From: Mariluticola halotolerans
GTDB taxonomy: Bacteria; Pseudomonadota; Alphaproteobacteria; Rhizobiales; Devosiaceae
Assembly (NCBI RefSeq): GCF_021611515.1
Contig: NZ_CP090960.1
Span: 1,178,001 to 1,242,000, forward strand
Length of the DNA: 64,000 bases
Direction: 5' to 3'
Shown here one piece after another: positions 53,042-62,850 of this stretch (the stretch's first letter is position 1; the number at the start of each line of letters is the position of its first letter). Made by a program: the position numbers and the translations under genes. A model generated the notes under the pieces. That model ran no database searches and had not been told where the DNA came from. It worked only from the letters and a program-made list of their open reading frames with translations.

Positions 53042-53073
53042 AAACCACCGCCTCCTTGCGGAAGCGGCGGTTT
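53042..53073 (+). terminator. Terminator after the DUF305 gene
   Basis: AAACC, CCGC and TC pair with GA, GCGG and GGTTT across two single mismatches around CTTGCG, 15 bp after the stop. Confidence 0.65.
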
Positions 53074-53122
53074 CGAACCTTACATCGTCTCCGCGCCAAA
53101 GGCTGCGGAGGCGAAAAAGGGC

Positions 53123-53332
53123 TTAGTCAGCCAGCGACAGGTTTGTCGCGGACTCACGGCCATCACGGCCGCTCTGCAGCTCGTAGTTGACCTTCTGGCC
53201 TTCGTCGAGGGAGCTGAGACCAGCCTGCTCAACAGCAGAGATATGCACGAATGCATCTTTGCCGCCAGCGTCCTGAACGATGAAGCCGAAGCCCTTGGTG
53301 TGGTTGAAGAATTTTACTGTACCAGTCGCCAT
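53123..53332 (-). CDS. Cold-shock domain protein
   Basis: A 69-residue CspA-type protein. RNA-binding motifs KGFGFIVQD and DAFVHISAVE are intact. It is an RNA chaperone of cold or general stress. AGAGGATATAATC sits directly before the ATG. About 285 bp upstream to the next gene could hold a long, thermosensitive 5' leader typical of csp genes; no cold box could be assigned by eye. Confidence 0.95.
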   Translation of the reverse strand: MATGTVKFFNHTKGFGFIVQDAGGKDAFVHISAVEQAGLSSLDEGQKVNYELQSGRDGRESATNLSLAD

Positions 53333-53617
53333 GATTATATCCTCTTGCGATTAGTGCGCTGCATCGGCACGTGCCGAAGCAGCTGGTTGATTGCCGTAAA
53401 CGCCGCTTGCGCCTACGGTCGAACGTTCACAAATATCAAGAGGTAGCCAAGCTTACCGGCGAACCGGGACGTTTAGATAGCGCAAGATCAGTGCAACACG
53501 TAGGTGCTATATAAGCGAGTTTTAGAATTTACTCAAGAAAAGAGTGCGACCTGCGTATTTTCCGTTGTGCGGCGCAAACGCACCCCCTCACCGCTTCGGC
53601 CAGCGCCCGTATCCGGC

Positions 53618-54307
53618 TCAGGATTGCTCGAAGAGATCCGGGAATTCACTCTCGACTGTCGACAGGTCACCAAGAATCGATTGCAGGTGCTCGCGCATGA
53701 TCCGCTCGGCCTTATCAGCATCACGCGCGATAATGGCATCAAGAATGGCGCGGTGCTGGGTCAGCAGGTCGGCACGGGTATCTGGGTATTTCAGGGTGAG
53801 GTTGCACACCCGATCCGTATGCGCCTTCATGTCAGCGATTGCTGACCAGGCCAGCGTGCACCCTGCACCCTTGGCAATCATCTGGTGAAATTGCTGGTCC
53901 AGATCCGCAAAAGCAATGTGGTCGCCTTTGGCCACCGCCCGCTCCTGCTGTTCAAGATTGGTCTTGATCCGTTGCAGCACCCAGGAATCAAAACTCTCGC
54001 AGGCCCGCCGCGCCACTGCTGTCTCCACCGCTTCACGCACAAAGCGGGCCTCAAGCATTTGCTGCACCGAAATACGCACCACGACGGTGCCGCGATTCGG
54101 CCGGATCTCGACAAGGTTGGATTTGGCCAAGGCAATCAGCGCCTCACGTACCGGCTGGCGCGATACGCCGTAACGGGTCGCAATTTCCTGCTCTGACAGA
54201 CGCGTGCCCGGCAATAGCTCCAACTGAATAATAGCTTCCCGCAACTGCTTTTCGAGCTGGTATGCGGCGGTTTCGCCGGGAATCGCAGTGAGGATTTGAA
54301 CATTCAT
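53618..54307 (-). CDS. GntR-family regulator (FadR/FCD type) of the uronate cluster
   Basis: About 229 residues. N-terminal winged helix (LEKQLREAIIQLELLPGTRL; EQEIATRYGVSRQPVREALI) and a C-terminal FCD ligand domain with metal-binding His in DLDQQFHQMIAKG and LLTQHRAILDAI. ATG 54307 fits GntR proteins; codons further upstream run into the operator region. Divergent from the TRAP transporter and uronate genes, which it probably represses until a uronate product binds. UxuR/ExuR/KdgR-like in role. Confidence 0.88.
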   Translation of the reverse strand: MNVQILTAIPGETAAYQLEKQLREAIIQLELLPGTRLSEQEIATRYGVSRQPVREALIALAKSNLVEIRPNRGTVVVRISVQQMLEARFVREAVETAVARRACESFDSWVLQRIKTNLEQQERAVAKGDHIAFADLDQQFHQMIAKGAGCTLAWSAIADMKAHTDRVCNLTLKYPDTRADLLTQHRAILDAIIARDADKAERIMREHLQSILGDLSTVESEFPDLFEQS

Positions 54308-54345
54308 GGCCAATGTAAATCTCATGAATTGACAGCGAATGCAAG

Positions 54346-54452
54346 CCACCATACGGTACCATACAATCTGGTCATTCGGCCGGCTTTGCATCGACCTGCC
54401 TGACGGTAAACACGGCAGGGCATCCATGCGGCCTGGCGCGACCAGATTGTAT
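54346..54452. promoter_or_regulatory. GntR operator region with 13-bp inverted repeat
   Basis: ATACAATCTGGTC (54361-54373) and its exact inverse GACCAGATTGTAT (54440-54452) are 66 bp apart between gntR and the TRAP genes, spacing that would allow looping. A second near-palindrome, TACGGTACCATA, lies at 54352-54363. Confidence 0.55.
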
Positions 54453-54480
54453 TGTTCGGAAACATCCTGGGAGGAAATAG

Positions 54481-55461
54481 ATGTTCCATTATACAAAACT
54501 GCTGGCTACGGCGGGCGTCGCTGCTCTGCTCAGCACCGCCGCTTTCGCACAGGACATGGTTCTGCGTTCGTCGGACACGCATCCCGACGGCTACCCGACT
54601 GTCGAAGCGGTGAAGCATATGGGGGAGTTGCTCAGCGAGCGGACCAATGGTCGTCTCAGCATTGAAGTATTCCATTCCGCGCAGCTGGGTGAGGAGAAGG
54701 ACACGATTGAGCAGACCCGTTTCGGCGTGATCGACATGAACCGGGTATCGATGGGCCCCTTTAACGGCCTTATCCCGGCAACCAACATCCCGTCCCTGCC
54801 CTATATTTTTCGCTCGGTTGAGCATATGCGCCGGGTCATGGACGGCCCGATTGGCGATGAAATCCTCGCCAAATTCGAGCCTTTTGACCTGATTGGCCTG
54901 GCATTCTTCGACGGTGGTGCCCGTTCGTTTTACAATAGCGTTCGGCCCATCCGTTCGATGGATGACCTTGCTGATCTGAAGTTCCGCGTGATGCAGTCAG
55001 ACCTGTTCGTGGACATGGTTTCTGCCGTTGGTGCCAATGCCACACCAATGCCTTATGGCGAAGTCTACTCGGCCATTCAGACCGGTGTTATCGATGGCGC
55101 GGAAAACAATCCGCCGAGCTATGACACATCCAAGCATGCCGAAGTTGCCAAATATTACACCCTCGACGAGCATCTGATTGTTCCGGAAGTGTTGGTTATG
55201 TCGAAGGCAAGCTGGAACAAGCTGAGCGCTGAAGACCAGGCAATTGTCCGTCAGGCCGCCAGGGACAGCGTACCGGTTATGCGTGAACTGTGGGATGCAC
55301 AGGAAGCCGCATCGATGGAAAAGGTTATCGCCAGCGGCACAGAGGTCATCACTGACATAGACAAAGCCCCCTTCATCGCCGCGATGGAGCCTGTCTACGA
55401 GAAGTATGTCAACACACCTGAGCTGAAGGATCTGGTCGCACGTATTCAGGCAACTGAATAA
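54481..55461 (+). CDS. TRAP transporter periplasmic binding protein (DctP family)
   Basis: A 326-residue DctP protein. Signal peptide [19 protein letters not shown], cleaved near residue 23. [20 protein letters not shown] and [20 protein letters not shown] with the substrate-carboxylate Arg near residue 165, then [20 protein letters not shown], are family signatures. A GGGAGG site lies 7 bases before the ATG. By context it binds a uronate or unsaturated uronate from pectin or alginate. Confidence 0.92.
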   Translation: MFHYTKLLATAGVAALLSTAAFAQDMVLRSSDTHPDGYPTVEAVKHMGELLSERTNGRLSIEVFHSAQLGEEKDTIEQTRFGVIDMNRVSMGPFNGLIPATNIPSLPYIFRSVEHMRRVMDGPIGDEILAKFEPFDLIGLAFFDGGARSFYNSVRPIRSMDDLADLKFRVMQSDLFVDMVSAVGANATPMPYGEVYSAIQTGVIDGAENNPPSYDTSKHAEVAKYYTLDEHLIVPEVLVMSKASWNKLSAEDQAIVRQAARDSVPVMRELWDAQEAASMEKVIASGTEVITDIDKAPFIAAMEPVYEKYVNTPELKDLVARIQATE

Positions 55462-55521
55462 GCTACCGCCAGTCGATCCTGCGTGGCGCGGTGCCTCGAG
55501 GTGCCGCGCCACCTCTCACAA

Positions 55522-56049
55522 ATGGAGCAGTCAGTGAAAACTTTTCTCGATCACGTTTCCAGAATTCTGAATATCGTTAGTACCGTAGCCCTATGGGTTG
55601 CGGGATTCGGCCTGGTAATGATGACGATCGTCGTCGCCTACCAGGTGTTTGGCCGCTACGTCCTGAACAAATCGCCGAGCTGGAGCGAGGCCACGGCGGT
55701 CATGCTCATGGGGTGGTTCATATTTCTCGGCTCTGCTGTTGGCGTGCGCGAGAGAGTGCATCTTGGCTTTGACGTATTGCTCTATGTGGTGCCGCCATCT
55801 GGCAAAATCATTCTGCGCATGATCTCTGATCTCGTCGCCTTCGGCTTTGGCCTTGGCATGGTGATTTATGGCAGCCAGCTGATGATTGGCACCTGGGCTG
55901 CTACCTTGCCGACAATCGGTCTGCCTGGCGGCTTCAGTTTCATGCCCCTGATCGCCAGTGGCATTCTCATCGCCCTTTTCACTGCCGAACGCATTGCGCG
56001 GCGCCTCGCGGGCCTTCGTCCCGACGACGAAGAACCCCAGGAGGCCTGA
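55522..56049 (+). CDS. TRAP transporter small permease (DctQ family)
   Basis: About 175 residues with four membrane helices. VVAYQVFGRYVLNKSPSWSE and MLMGWFIFLGSAVGVRERVHLGFD in two parts (MLMGWFIFLGSAV, GVRERVHLGFD) mark the family. ATG 55522 or the in-frame GTG 55534, which has a GGAG six bases before it, starts it. Partners with DctM (6-bp gap). Confidence 0.9.
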   Translation: MEQSVKTFLDHVSRILNIVSTVALWVAGFGLVMMTIVVAYQVFGRYVLNKSPSWSEATAVMLMGWFIFLGSAVGVRERVHLGFDVLLYVVPPSGKIILRMISDLVAFGFGLGMVIYGSQLMIGTWAATLPTIGLPGGFSFMPLIASGILIALFTAERIARRLAGLRPDDEEPQEA

Positions 56050-56054
56050 GCACC

Positions 56055-57335
56055 ATGGAACTCTGGATATTGTTCGGGACGTTTGTCGTCCTGTTGATTA
56101 TTGGCACCCCCATCGCCTTTTGCCTTGGTGCCGCGACACTGGCGACCGTCGTCTATCTCGGCCTGCCGCCGCTGATCGTATTTCAGCGTGTAAATTCCGG
56201 CGTCAGCGTGTTCGTGCTGATGGCTATTCCCTTTTTCATCTATGCTGGCGACCTGATGGTGCGGGGTGGCATTGCCTCTAGGGTGGTGGCCCTTGCCGGG
56301 GCGCTTGTCGGGCATTTCCGTGGCGGCCTGGGCCAGGTGAACATTGCTGCGTCGACACTGTTCGGCGGCATCTCGGGCTCGGCCGTTGCCGACGCCTCTG
56401 CCATTGGTGGCCTGATGATTCCGCAGATGAAGCAGCGCGGCTACGGTGTTGATTATGCCGTAAACCTGACGGCCCTCAGCTCAATCATCGCCTTGATGAT
56501 ACCGCCGTCGCACAACATGATTATCTATTCGATTTCGGCTGGCGGTAAAATTTCTATCGCCGATCTCTTCACCGCGGGTATCGTACCCGGCCTGCTCCTG
56601 GCGCTTGCCTTGATGGTCACCGCCTATTTTGTCGCCCGCTCAAGAGACTACCCCATTGAGTCTTTTGCGGGCTGGCGCAACGTGGTGACACTTTTCTTCA
56701 CCGCAGTTCCCGGCCTTATCCTGATCGGCATCATATTCGGGGGTGTCCGCTCGGGCGTTTTTACCGCCACGGAAAGCTCCTGCATCGCCATTGTCTATGC
56801 GGTGTTTGTTACCGCCACTGTGTATCGCGGGTTGAAGTGGAATGACTTTGTGGCCGCCACCCATGGGGCGGTCCGGACCACGGCCATGGTGCTGCTGATT
56901 GTCGGCGCTGCGGCGGCCTTTGGCTGGCTTCTCGCCTACCTGCAGGTTCCAGCCGCTCTGGTTGCGTTTCTCAAAACGGTTTCTGACAATCCGATTGCCA
57001 TTTTGCTGATGATCAATGTGACACTTCTTGTTCTTGGCACGTTCATGGACATGTCGCCCCTGATCATCATCACAACACCGATCTTTCTGCCCGTTGTAAC
57101 GGCCTATGGCGTCGACCCCGTCCATTTCGGTGTCATTCTGGTGCTCAATCTCGGCATCGGCCTATGCACGCCCCCTGTGGGTGCTGTGCTGTTTGTTGCC
57201 TGCGCTGTGGCCAAGATCCCGATTTGGGTCGCGCTCAAGAGCATCTGGCCATTTTACGGCGCTTCAATCGCAGTCTTGCTGGCTGTCACCTACATCCCGC
57301 AAGTCTCTCTCTGGCTTCCGAGCCTGTTTCACTAA
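56055..57335 (+). CDS. TRAP transporter large permease (DctM family)
   Basis: A 426-residue permease of about twelve helices. LGAATLATVVYLGLPPLIVF, GGISGSAVADASAIGGLMIP and the C-terminal LVLNLGIGLCTPPVGAVLFV are DctM signatures. It uses the sodium gradient to drive import of the DctP-bound substrate. Between DctQ and KduI in one transcript. Confidence 0.94.
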   Translation: MELWILFGTFVVLLIIGTPIAFCLGAATLATVVYLGLPPLIVFQRVNSGVSVFVLMAIPFFIYAGDLMVRGGIASRVVALAGALVGHFRGGLGQVNIAASTLFGGISGSAVADASAIGGLMIPQMKQRGYGVDYAVNLTALSSIIALMIPPSHNMIIYSISAGGKISIADLFTAGIVPGLLLALALMVTAYFVARSRDYPIESFAGWRNVVTLFFTAVPGLILIGIIFGGVRSGVFTATESSCIAIVYAVFVTATVYRGLKWNDFVAATHGAVRTTAMVLLIVGAAAAFGWLLAYLQVPAALVAFLKTVSDNPIAILLMINVTLLVLGTFMDMSPLIIITTPIFLPVVTAYGVDPVHFGVILVLNLGIGLCTPPVGAVLFVACAVAKIPIWVALKSIWPFYGASIAVLLAVTYIPQVSLWLPSLFH

Positions 57336-57371
57336 AGCTCGTCTTGCGAGCAACCTGTATAGGACAAGAAT

Positions 57372-58217
57372 ATGACTGACGTTGAATTTGCATCAAGGAT
57401 GGCGATTGACCCCACCAGCGGGGCGATGATGGATACGGCCGACCTGCGCGAGAACTTTCTCATTGAGGACATGTTCGAGGCCGGCAAAATTCATCTGACC
57501 TACACCCATTACGATCGCATGATCGTTGGGGGCGCTACTCCGGCGAACAAGGCGCTGGTGCTGGAGGCCATCAAACCGACCGGCACCAAACAGTTTCTGG
57601 ACCGCCGGGAACTTGCGGTATTCAACATCGGCGCTGCTGGCACCGTGTCGGTCGCCGGGACTGACTATGCTTTGGGCCATCGTGACATGATTTATGTCGG
57701 CATGGGTGCGGGCGAAGTCAGCTTCTCCAGCGCCGATGTCAAGGACCCTGCCAAGTTCTATATCATCAGCGCACCAGCCCACCGGACCTGTCCGACACAA
57801 CTGGTGCAGATTGACGATGCCAAGCGGCTTGATCTCGGTGCTCAGGAAACCTCGAACGAACGGTCGATTTTCCAGTTCGTTCATCCTGAAGGTGTCGAGA
57901 CCTGTCAATTGGTGGTCGGCATGACCATGCTCGCGCCCGGTTCGGTATGGAACACAATGCCTTGCCATGTGCATGAGCGCCGTTCGGAGGCTTACCTGTA
58001 TTTCGGACTGGCTGAGACAGCACGTGTATTCCACTTCATGGGCGAGCCTGACGAAACCCGACATCTGCTGGTGAAAAACGAGCAAGCGGTGTTATCGCCG
58101 CACTGGTCCATCCATAGTGGGGCGGGCACGGCCAATTACACATTTATCTGGGCAATGGCGGGTGACAACGTCGACTATACAGATGTTGATATGGTCAACC
58201 TCGAGGACATCCGGTGA
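57372..58217 (+). CDS. kduI: 5-dehydro-4-deoxy-D-glucuronate isomerase
   Basis: A 281-residue zinc cupin that isomerises 5-keto-4-deoxyuronate to 2,5-diketo-3-deoxygluconate in pectin and glycosaminoglycan breakdown. The metal site is visible as His199, His201 and Glu206 (CHVHERRSEAYLY) with His248 (SPHWSIHSG). TYTHYDRMIVGGATP is typical of KduI. Its stop overlaps the GTG of kduD. Confidence 0.97.
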   Translation: MTDVEFASRMAIDPTSGAMMDTADLRENFLIEDMFEAGKIHLTYTHYDRMIVGGATPANKALVLEAIKPTGTKQFLDRRELAVFNIGAAGTVSVAGTDYALGHRDMIYVGMGAGEVSFSSADVKDPAKFYIISAPAHRTCPTQLVQIDDAKRLDLGAQETSNERSIFQFVHPEGVETCQLVVGMTMLAPGSVWNTMPCHVHERRSEAYLYFGLAETARVFHFMGEPDETRHLLVKNEQAVLSPHWSIHSGAGTANYTFIWAMAGDNVDYTDVDMVNLEDIR

Positions 58218-58978
58218 TTGATCTCCGTGCATTCAGCCTTGAGGGCAAGCAGGTTCTGGTCACCGGCGCCAATACCGGCATTGGCCAGGGCATTGCCCTG
58301 TCCCTCGCCCGTGCCGGTGCAAAGGTTATTGGGATCGGGCGGTCATCGATGGATGAAACCGCTTCACTGATCAACCAAATGGACGGCAACTTCATCGCGC
58401 ATACCTGCGATCTCGGTGATAGTGCGCAGACCCGAGATCTGGTGGATACAGTTTGGGAAAAGCATGGTGCGATTGATGGCATTATCAATAATGCCGGGAT
58501 CATTCGCCGCAACGATGCTGCGGACTTTTCCGAAGACGATTGGGATGATGTGCTGGAGGTCAACCTCAAGGCTCCCTTCCTGATTTCACAGGCGTTCGGC
58601 CGCCGGGTGCTGGCCGAGAACCGGCGTGGCAAGATCGTCAACATTGCCTCACTGCTCTCGTTTCAGGGCGGCATCCGCGTCGTTTCTTATGCCGCCTCCA
58701 AACATGGCATTGCCGGTTTGACCAAGGATCTGGCCAATGAGTGGGCAACGCGCGGGATCAATGTGAACGCCATCGCACCAGGTTATATCGACACAAACAA
58801 TACAGAAGCCCTGCGTGCGGACCCAAAACGCAGCCAGGAAATCTTGGGGCGCATCCCTGCCGGCCGGTGGGGCAAACCTTCGGATATCGGTGATACCGCA
58901 GTTTTCCTTTGCGCTGCCGCTTCCGATTATCTAACCGGCACGGTGATCCCGGTCGATGGTGGCTGGCTGGCGCGATAG
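58214..58978 (+). CDS. kduD: 2-keto-3-deoxygluconate-forming SDR (2-deoxy-D-gluconate 3-dehydrogenase)
   Basis: A 254-residue short-chain dehydrogenase that reduces 2,5-diketo-3-deoxygluconate to 2-keto-3-deoxygluconate. VLVTGANTGIGQGIALSLAR near the N-terminus, NNAGIIRRNDAADF, Ser in IVNIASLLSF and the YAASK catalytic pair near residue 157 are intact. The GTG start overlaps the TGA of kduI (GTGA). Confidence 0.95.
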   Translation: MIDLRAFSLEGKQVLVTGANTGIGQGIALSLARAGAKVIGIGRSSMDETASLINQMDGNFIAHTCDLGDSAQTRDLVDTVWEKHGAIDGIINNAGIIRRNDAADFSEDDWDDVLEVNLKAPFLISQAFGRRVLAENRRGKIVNIASLLSFQGGIRVVSYAASKHGIAGLTKDLANEWATRGINVNAIAPGYIDTNNTEALRADPKRSQEILGRIPAGRWGKPSDIGDTAVFLCAAASDYLTGTVIPVDGGWLAR

Positions 58979-59021
58979 CACTTTTTAGCCTCCTAAACCA
59001 CACTCGTATTCAGGAGATGAG

Positions 59022-59360
59022 ATGACACAGAGCTCTATTTTCGTTCAACCAACCGATGCCGACTGGGTCGAGGCCGCACCCGGCGTGCGCCGCCGTATGC
59101 TCGGATATCATCCGAACCTGATGATGGTGGAAGTTGCTTTCGAACCGGGTGCCGTTGGCACGCTGCATTCCCATCCGCATATCCAGACCAGCTATGTGGC
59201 CGAGGGATCGTTTGAGATGGAAATTGGCGGGGAGACCACCGTGCTACGCAAGGGTGACAGCTATATGGTGCCTGCTGATGTGGTGCACGGGTGCAAGGCA
59301 CTTGAGGCCGGCGTGCTGATCGACGCTTTCACCCCGCATCGGGCCGACTTTCTGGACTGA
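59022..59360 (+). CDS. kdgF: KdgF-like uronate ring-opening cupin
   Basis: A 112-residue cupin. TLHSHPHIQTSYVAEGSFEM holds the metal-binding His49/His51/His53 and Gln55 cluster and VPADVVHG the final His89. KdgF speeds the linearisation of 4,5-unsaturated uronates, the step before KduI, which fits the neighbours exactly. AGGAG precedes the ATG. Last gene before a strong terminator. Confidence 0.92.
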   Translation: MTQSSIFVQPTDADWVEAAPGVRRRMLGYHPNLMMVEVAFEPGAVGTLHSHPHIQTSYVAEGSFEMEIGGETTVLRKGDSYMVPADVVHGCKALEAGVLIDAFTPHRADFLD

Positions 59361-59381
59361 TCCGAAATCATCACTACAAGC

Positions 59382-59413
59382 AAAAAACCGCCCGTCTCAC
59401 GACGGGCGGTTTT
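59382..59413. terminator. Strong bidirectional terminator
   Basis: AAAACCGCCCGTC (59384-59396) and GACGGGCGGTTTT (59401-59413) are perfect with a TCAC loop. It separates the uronate operon from the convergent xylose-type operon. Confidence 0.9.
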
Positions 59414-59420
59414 GCATTTC

Positions 59421-60212
59421 TCAGGCAGCCATGGCGCCTGGCCCCGGCGTGGCACCGGGGGGGCATTTGCCCAGGATGATCATGCCCAGCACTTCATCCT
59501 TGGTGACATCGCTGGTGCGCGCCGTGCCCACAACCTGACCATTCTTCATCACACAGACCCGGTCCGACAGATCAAACACGTCGTGAATATCATGCGAGAT
59601 GAGGAAAATGCCGATACCATCTGACTTCAACTGCTTGATCAGATCGCCTACCTGCGCGGTTTCCTGTGGCCCCAGCGCGGCAGTGGGTTCATCCATTACC
59701 AGAATACGGGCGTTGAACAGAATAGCGCGCGCAATGGCAACTGACTGACGCTGACCACCGGAGAGCGATTTTACTGGCTCCTTGAAGCGGCGGAAGTTCG
59801 GGTTCAAGCGTCCCATCACTTCGCGCGCCTTGGCTTCCATTGCCACATCGTCGAGCGTGCCCCACGAAGTCTGCAATTCGCGCCCAAGGAAGAGATTGGC
59901 CGCGGCATCGACGTTATCGGCGACTGCGAGGGTCTGATAGATCGTCTCGATACCGTAAGCCTTGGCATCGCGCGGATTATTGATCACCGCTTCCTTGCCA
60001 TCGATACGAATGGTGCCGCTATCGCGCTTATAGGCACCGGACAGGATTTTGATCAGCGTTGATTTGCCGGCACCGTTATGGCCGAGCAGTCCAACAACTT
60101 CACCGGGATAGAGGTCGAGCGACGCCTGTTCGACGGCTTTGATGCCACCGAACGAAATCGATATGTCCTCAAGTTCCACCATAGGCCGGGATTTATCCAA
60201 CATGTTCCGCAC
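59421..60212 (-). CDS. xylG: Xylose-type ABC importer ATPase (single domain)
   Basis: A 263-residue ATPase with Walker [10 protein letters not shown], signature [15 protein letters not shown] and Walker [16 protein letters not shown]. It has one nucleotide-binding domain, whereas enteric XylG has two. It follows the XylH-like permease by 3 bp. Assigned to xylose by the XylF-like partner. Confidence 0.87.
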   Translation of the reverse strand: MRNMLDKSRPMVELEDISISFGGIKAVEQASLDLYPGEVVGLLGHNGAGKSTLIKILSGAYKRDSGTIRIDGKEAVINNPRDAKAYGIETIYQTLAVADNVDAAANLFLGRELQTSWGTLDDVAMEAKAREVMGRLNPNFRRFKEPVKSLSGGQRQSVAIARAILFNARILVMDEPTAALGPQETAQVGDLIKQLKSDGIGIFLISHDIHDVFDLSDRVCVMKNGQVVGTARTSDVTKDEVLGMIILGKCPPGATPGPGAMAA

Positions 60213-60215
60213 TCC

Positions 60216-61538
60216 CTAATTGGCCCGTTGCCGGTACAAGGTGTCCAGCCATACAGCCAGAACCAACACAAGACCGACCACAATGCTCTGCATTGGCGTA
60301 TCGATGCCCATCAGCACCATGCCCGACTGCAATGACTGCATGACCAGGGCACCCAGAATGGCACCAGCAATCGTGCCGACACCGCCAGAAAGCGACGTGC
60401 CGCCGATCACCGCTGCCGCGATCACATAAAGCTCGTCATACGTGCCCAGCGCATTTGTTGCCGCATTGAGGCGCGCGGTTGAAATGGCGGCTGAGATGCC
60501 GCAAAGCGCGCCCATGATGGTGAAAATCATCACCGTCACCCGGCGGGTATTGATACCGGCCAGATCAGCGGCTTCCGGATTGCCACCCATCGCAAACACA
60601 TAGCGACCAAAACGGGTGCGCATGGTGACGAAGGTCATCACGACCCCTACCCCGAGTGCAATCAACACCGGAATGGCGATGCCGTGCGCGATGAACAAGC
60701 CGCCATCGGGTATCGGAATATTGTGCTCGGCGGCATAACGCTCGGCCACACGACGCGGCCAGGGGTAGGAATTGACCACCCAGACCGCAGCGATAGTGAC
60801 ACCGCAACCCATGGCCGTGAGGACAAATTCAGCCCACAGCGGCCGCAACGGGAAGTTAAAGCGCTTGCGCTGCTGACGTCCCGAATACAACGCCCAGATG
60901 ATTGCAAGGCAAACAATGATCGCCACAATCCAGCTGGCGACGTCGCCGACAGAGCCATTTGGCCCGCCACCCATCAGCGCGAAATTGCTGTCCATTGGCG
61001 CAACCGTGCGCCCTTTGGTGATCCACCATGCCGTACCGCGCCAGACCAGCAAACCGCCAAGGGTGACGATAAAGGCCGGCACGCTCAGATAGGCGATAAT
61101 TACGCCCTGGAAGGCACCGATCATGGCCCCAAACAGAATGCCGGCACCCAGCGCCAGAATCCATGTCGACCAGTGGTCAAAGCCGATAGCTTGCGGCAGG
61201 ATTTCGGCCTGAACCACGGCCATAAACATGCCAACAACGCCAAGGATCGACCCAACAGACAGATCGATATTGCGCGTGACAATAACCAGCACCATACCCG
61301 TTGCCATAACGGCGATGGATGATGTCTGGACGCTAAGGTTCCAAAGGTTGCGCGGGGTGAGAAACACGCCGCCAGAAAAGATATGAAAACCGATCCAGAT
61401 CAGCGCCAATGCGCCAATCATGCCAAGCAGCCTAGTGTCCAATTCAGTTGCAGCGAGAAAACGCGCTACGGGATTGACTGGCGTTTTGGCCCGGACACCG
61501 CCGGTAGAAAGTGTTTGCGGATTCGCCATGTTCAGCAT
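60216..61538 (-). CDS. xylH: Xylose-type ABC importer permease
   Basis: A 440-residue permease of the XylH kind, longer than RbsC-type permeases, with an extra periplasmic insert in the middle (WVVNSYPWPRRVAERYAAEH). About twelve hydrophobic segments; DLSVGSILGVVGMFMAVVQA is the family element. ATG 61529 is an alternative start. Confidence 0.9.
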   Translation of the reverse strand: MLNMANPQTLSTGGVRAKTPVNPVARFLAATELDTRLLGMIGALALIWIGFHIFSGGVFLTPRNLWNLSVQTSSIAVMATGMVLVIVTRNIDLSVGSILGVVGMFMAVVQAEILPQAIGFDHWSTWILALGAGILFGAMIGAFQGVIIAYLSVPAFIVTLGGLLVWRGTAWWITKGRTVAPMDSNFALMGGGPNGSVGDVASWIVAIIVCLAIIWALYSGRQQRKRFNFPLRPLWAEFVLTAMGCGVTIAAVWVVNSYPWPRRVAERYAAEHNIPIPDGGLFIAHGIAIPVLIALGVGVVMTFVTMRTRFGRYVFAMGGNPEAADLAGINTRRVTVMIFTIMGALCGISAAISTARLNAATNALGTYDELYVIAAAVIGGTSLSGGVGTIAGAILGALVMQSLQSGMVLMGIDTPMQSIVVGLVLVLAVWLDTLYRQRAN

Positions 61539-61619
61539 TCCGACCCTGAGGGTTTGAAGGAGAATGCCGCGGCGCCCGGCCGCGGCATTCTGTTAGTCTG
61601 GCAAAGCCAGATTCAGCGA

Positions 61620-62660
61620 CTAGCCGCAGACCTCAAGGGTACCGGCGGCAACGCCCTGACAAACGACTTCCTTGGAAACCCAGCCAGCGTCAATCACGAC
61701 ATTGATATTGTCGCGGGTGACAGGGAGAGGTGCGAGGAAGTAGGAGTTCATGCTGACGCCCTTGGGGCCACCATCGAACACCACTGCGCCATCAACATCG
61801 CCCATCGCATCGCCATTGGCGAGAGATACGGCGATTTCGGCGGCTTTCTTGCCGAGCTCACGTGCATCCTTCCAGACCGACACTGTCTGTGTGCCAAGAG
61901 CAACGCGGTTCAGGGCAGCATGATCGCCATCCTGACCCGAAACCGGCACGGAGCCAGCGAGACCCTGAGCAGCAAGTGCAGCGACAACGCCACCGGCAGT
62001 ACCGTCATTGGACGCCACGACTGCATCGACTTCGTTGTCGTTGGCGGTCAGGATCTGTTCCATGTTGCGCTGGGCGTTTTCAGGGATCCAGCCATCGGTA
62101 TAGGCTTCGCCAACATTGACGATAGCACCGCTGTCGATCGCGTCCTTGAGCACTTCCATCTGCCCGGAGAACAGGAAGTCTGCGTTGGGATCGGATGCCG
62201 AGCCCTTGATGAAGACGTAATTGCCTGTCGGCTGCGCTTCGAACACGGCGCGCGCCTGCATGCGGCCAACTTCCTTGTTGTCGAAGGTGATGTAGAACGC
62301 TTCAGGGTTTTCGATGAGACGGTCATAACCAACAACCGGGATCCCCTCGTCTGCCGCTTTCTGGACAGCCGGGCCAATAGCGTCGGAATCCTGAGCCAGA
62401 ACGATCAGGGCATCTGCGCCCTGAGAGATCAGGCTTTCAACATCGGTCAGCTGCTTTGCAGCAGATGATTGGGCATCTGCCGAAATGTACTTGGCACCCG
62501 CAGCTTCAAGTGCGGCCTTGATCGCGGCCTCATCTGTTTTCCAGCGTTCTTCCTGAAAGTTCGACCAGGAAACGCCAACAGTAATATCCTGCGCCATTGC
62601 GACGCCTACCGTGCCAAGTGACACGGCAGCGCCGAGAAGCGCTGCGTAAATCTTATTCAT
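61620..62660 (-). CDS. xylF: D-xylose-type periplasmic binding protein
   Basis: About 346 residues. Signal peptide ([21 protein letters not shown] in two parts: [21 protein letters not shown]). The mature chain has the XylF pattern: [75 protein letters not shown] and SGQDGD. GGGAGGAAATC precedes ATG 62660. Divergent from its ROK regulator. Confidence 0.92.
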   Translation of the reverse strand: MNKIYAALLGAAVSLGTVGVAMAQDITVGVSWSNFQEERWKTDEAAIKAALEAAGAKYISADAQSSAAKQLTDVESLISQGADALIVLAQDSDAIGPAVQKAADEGIPVVGYDRLIENPEAFYITFDNKEVGRMQARAVFEAQPTGNYVFIKGSASDPNADFLFSGQMEVLKDAIDSGAIVNVGEAYTDGWIPENAQRNMEQILTANDNEVDAVVASNDGTAGGVVAALAAQGLAGSVPVSGQDGDHAALNRVALGTQTVSVWKDARELGKKAAEIAVSLANGDAMGDVDGAVVFDGGPKGVSMNSYFLAPLPVTRDNINVVIDAGWVSKEVVCQGVAAGTLEVCG

Positions 62661-62740
62661 GATTTCCTCCCACCGAACGGCTCCCACCGCTCGTCTTGCC
62701 ATTTTGCGCTGCGACCAACGCCGCAGCAGCGTGCGAGCAA

Positions 62741-62817
62741 TAATTTCAATGCTCGAAAAAATTACTGGCATGACCGCTCAACTCATGTCAACATTATTTT
62801 CGAGAGTTAAAAATAAT
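62741..62817. promoter_or_regulatory. ROK (XylR-type) operators between xylF and its regulator
   Basis: ATTATTTT (62793-62800) and AAAATAAT (62810-62817) are inverted around nine bases containing CGAG, close to the NagC/Mlc/XylR-type consensus. A second, weaker one is TAATTT (62741-62746) with AAATTA (62759-62764). The two also share CTCGAAAA/TTTTCGAG in opposite orientation. Confidence 0.6.
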
Positions 62818-62850
62818 CCAGTGCCGAACACTGGAACGGGAGGATAATAG

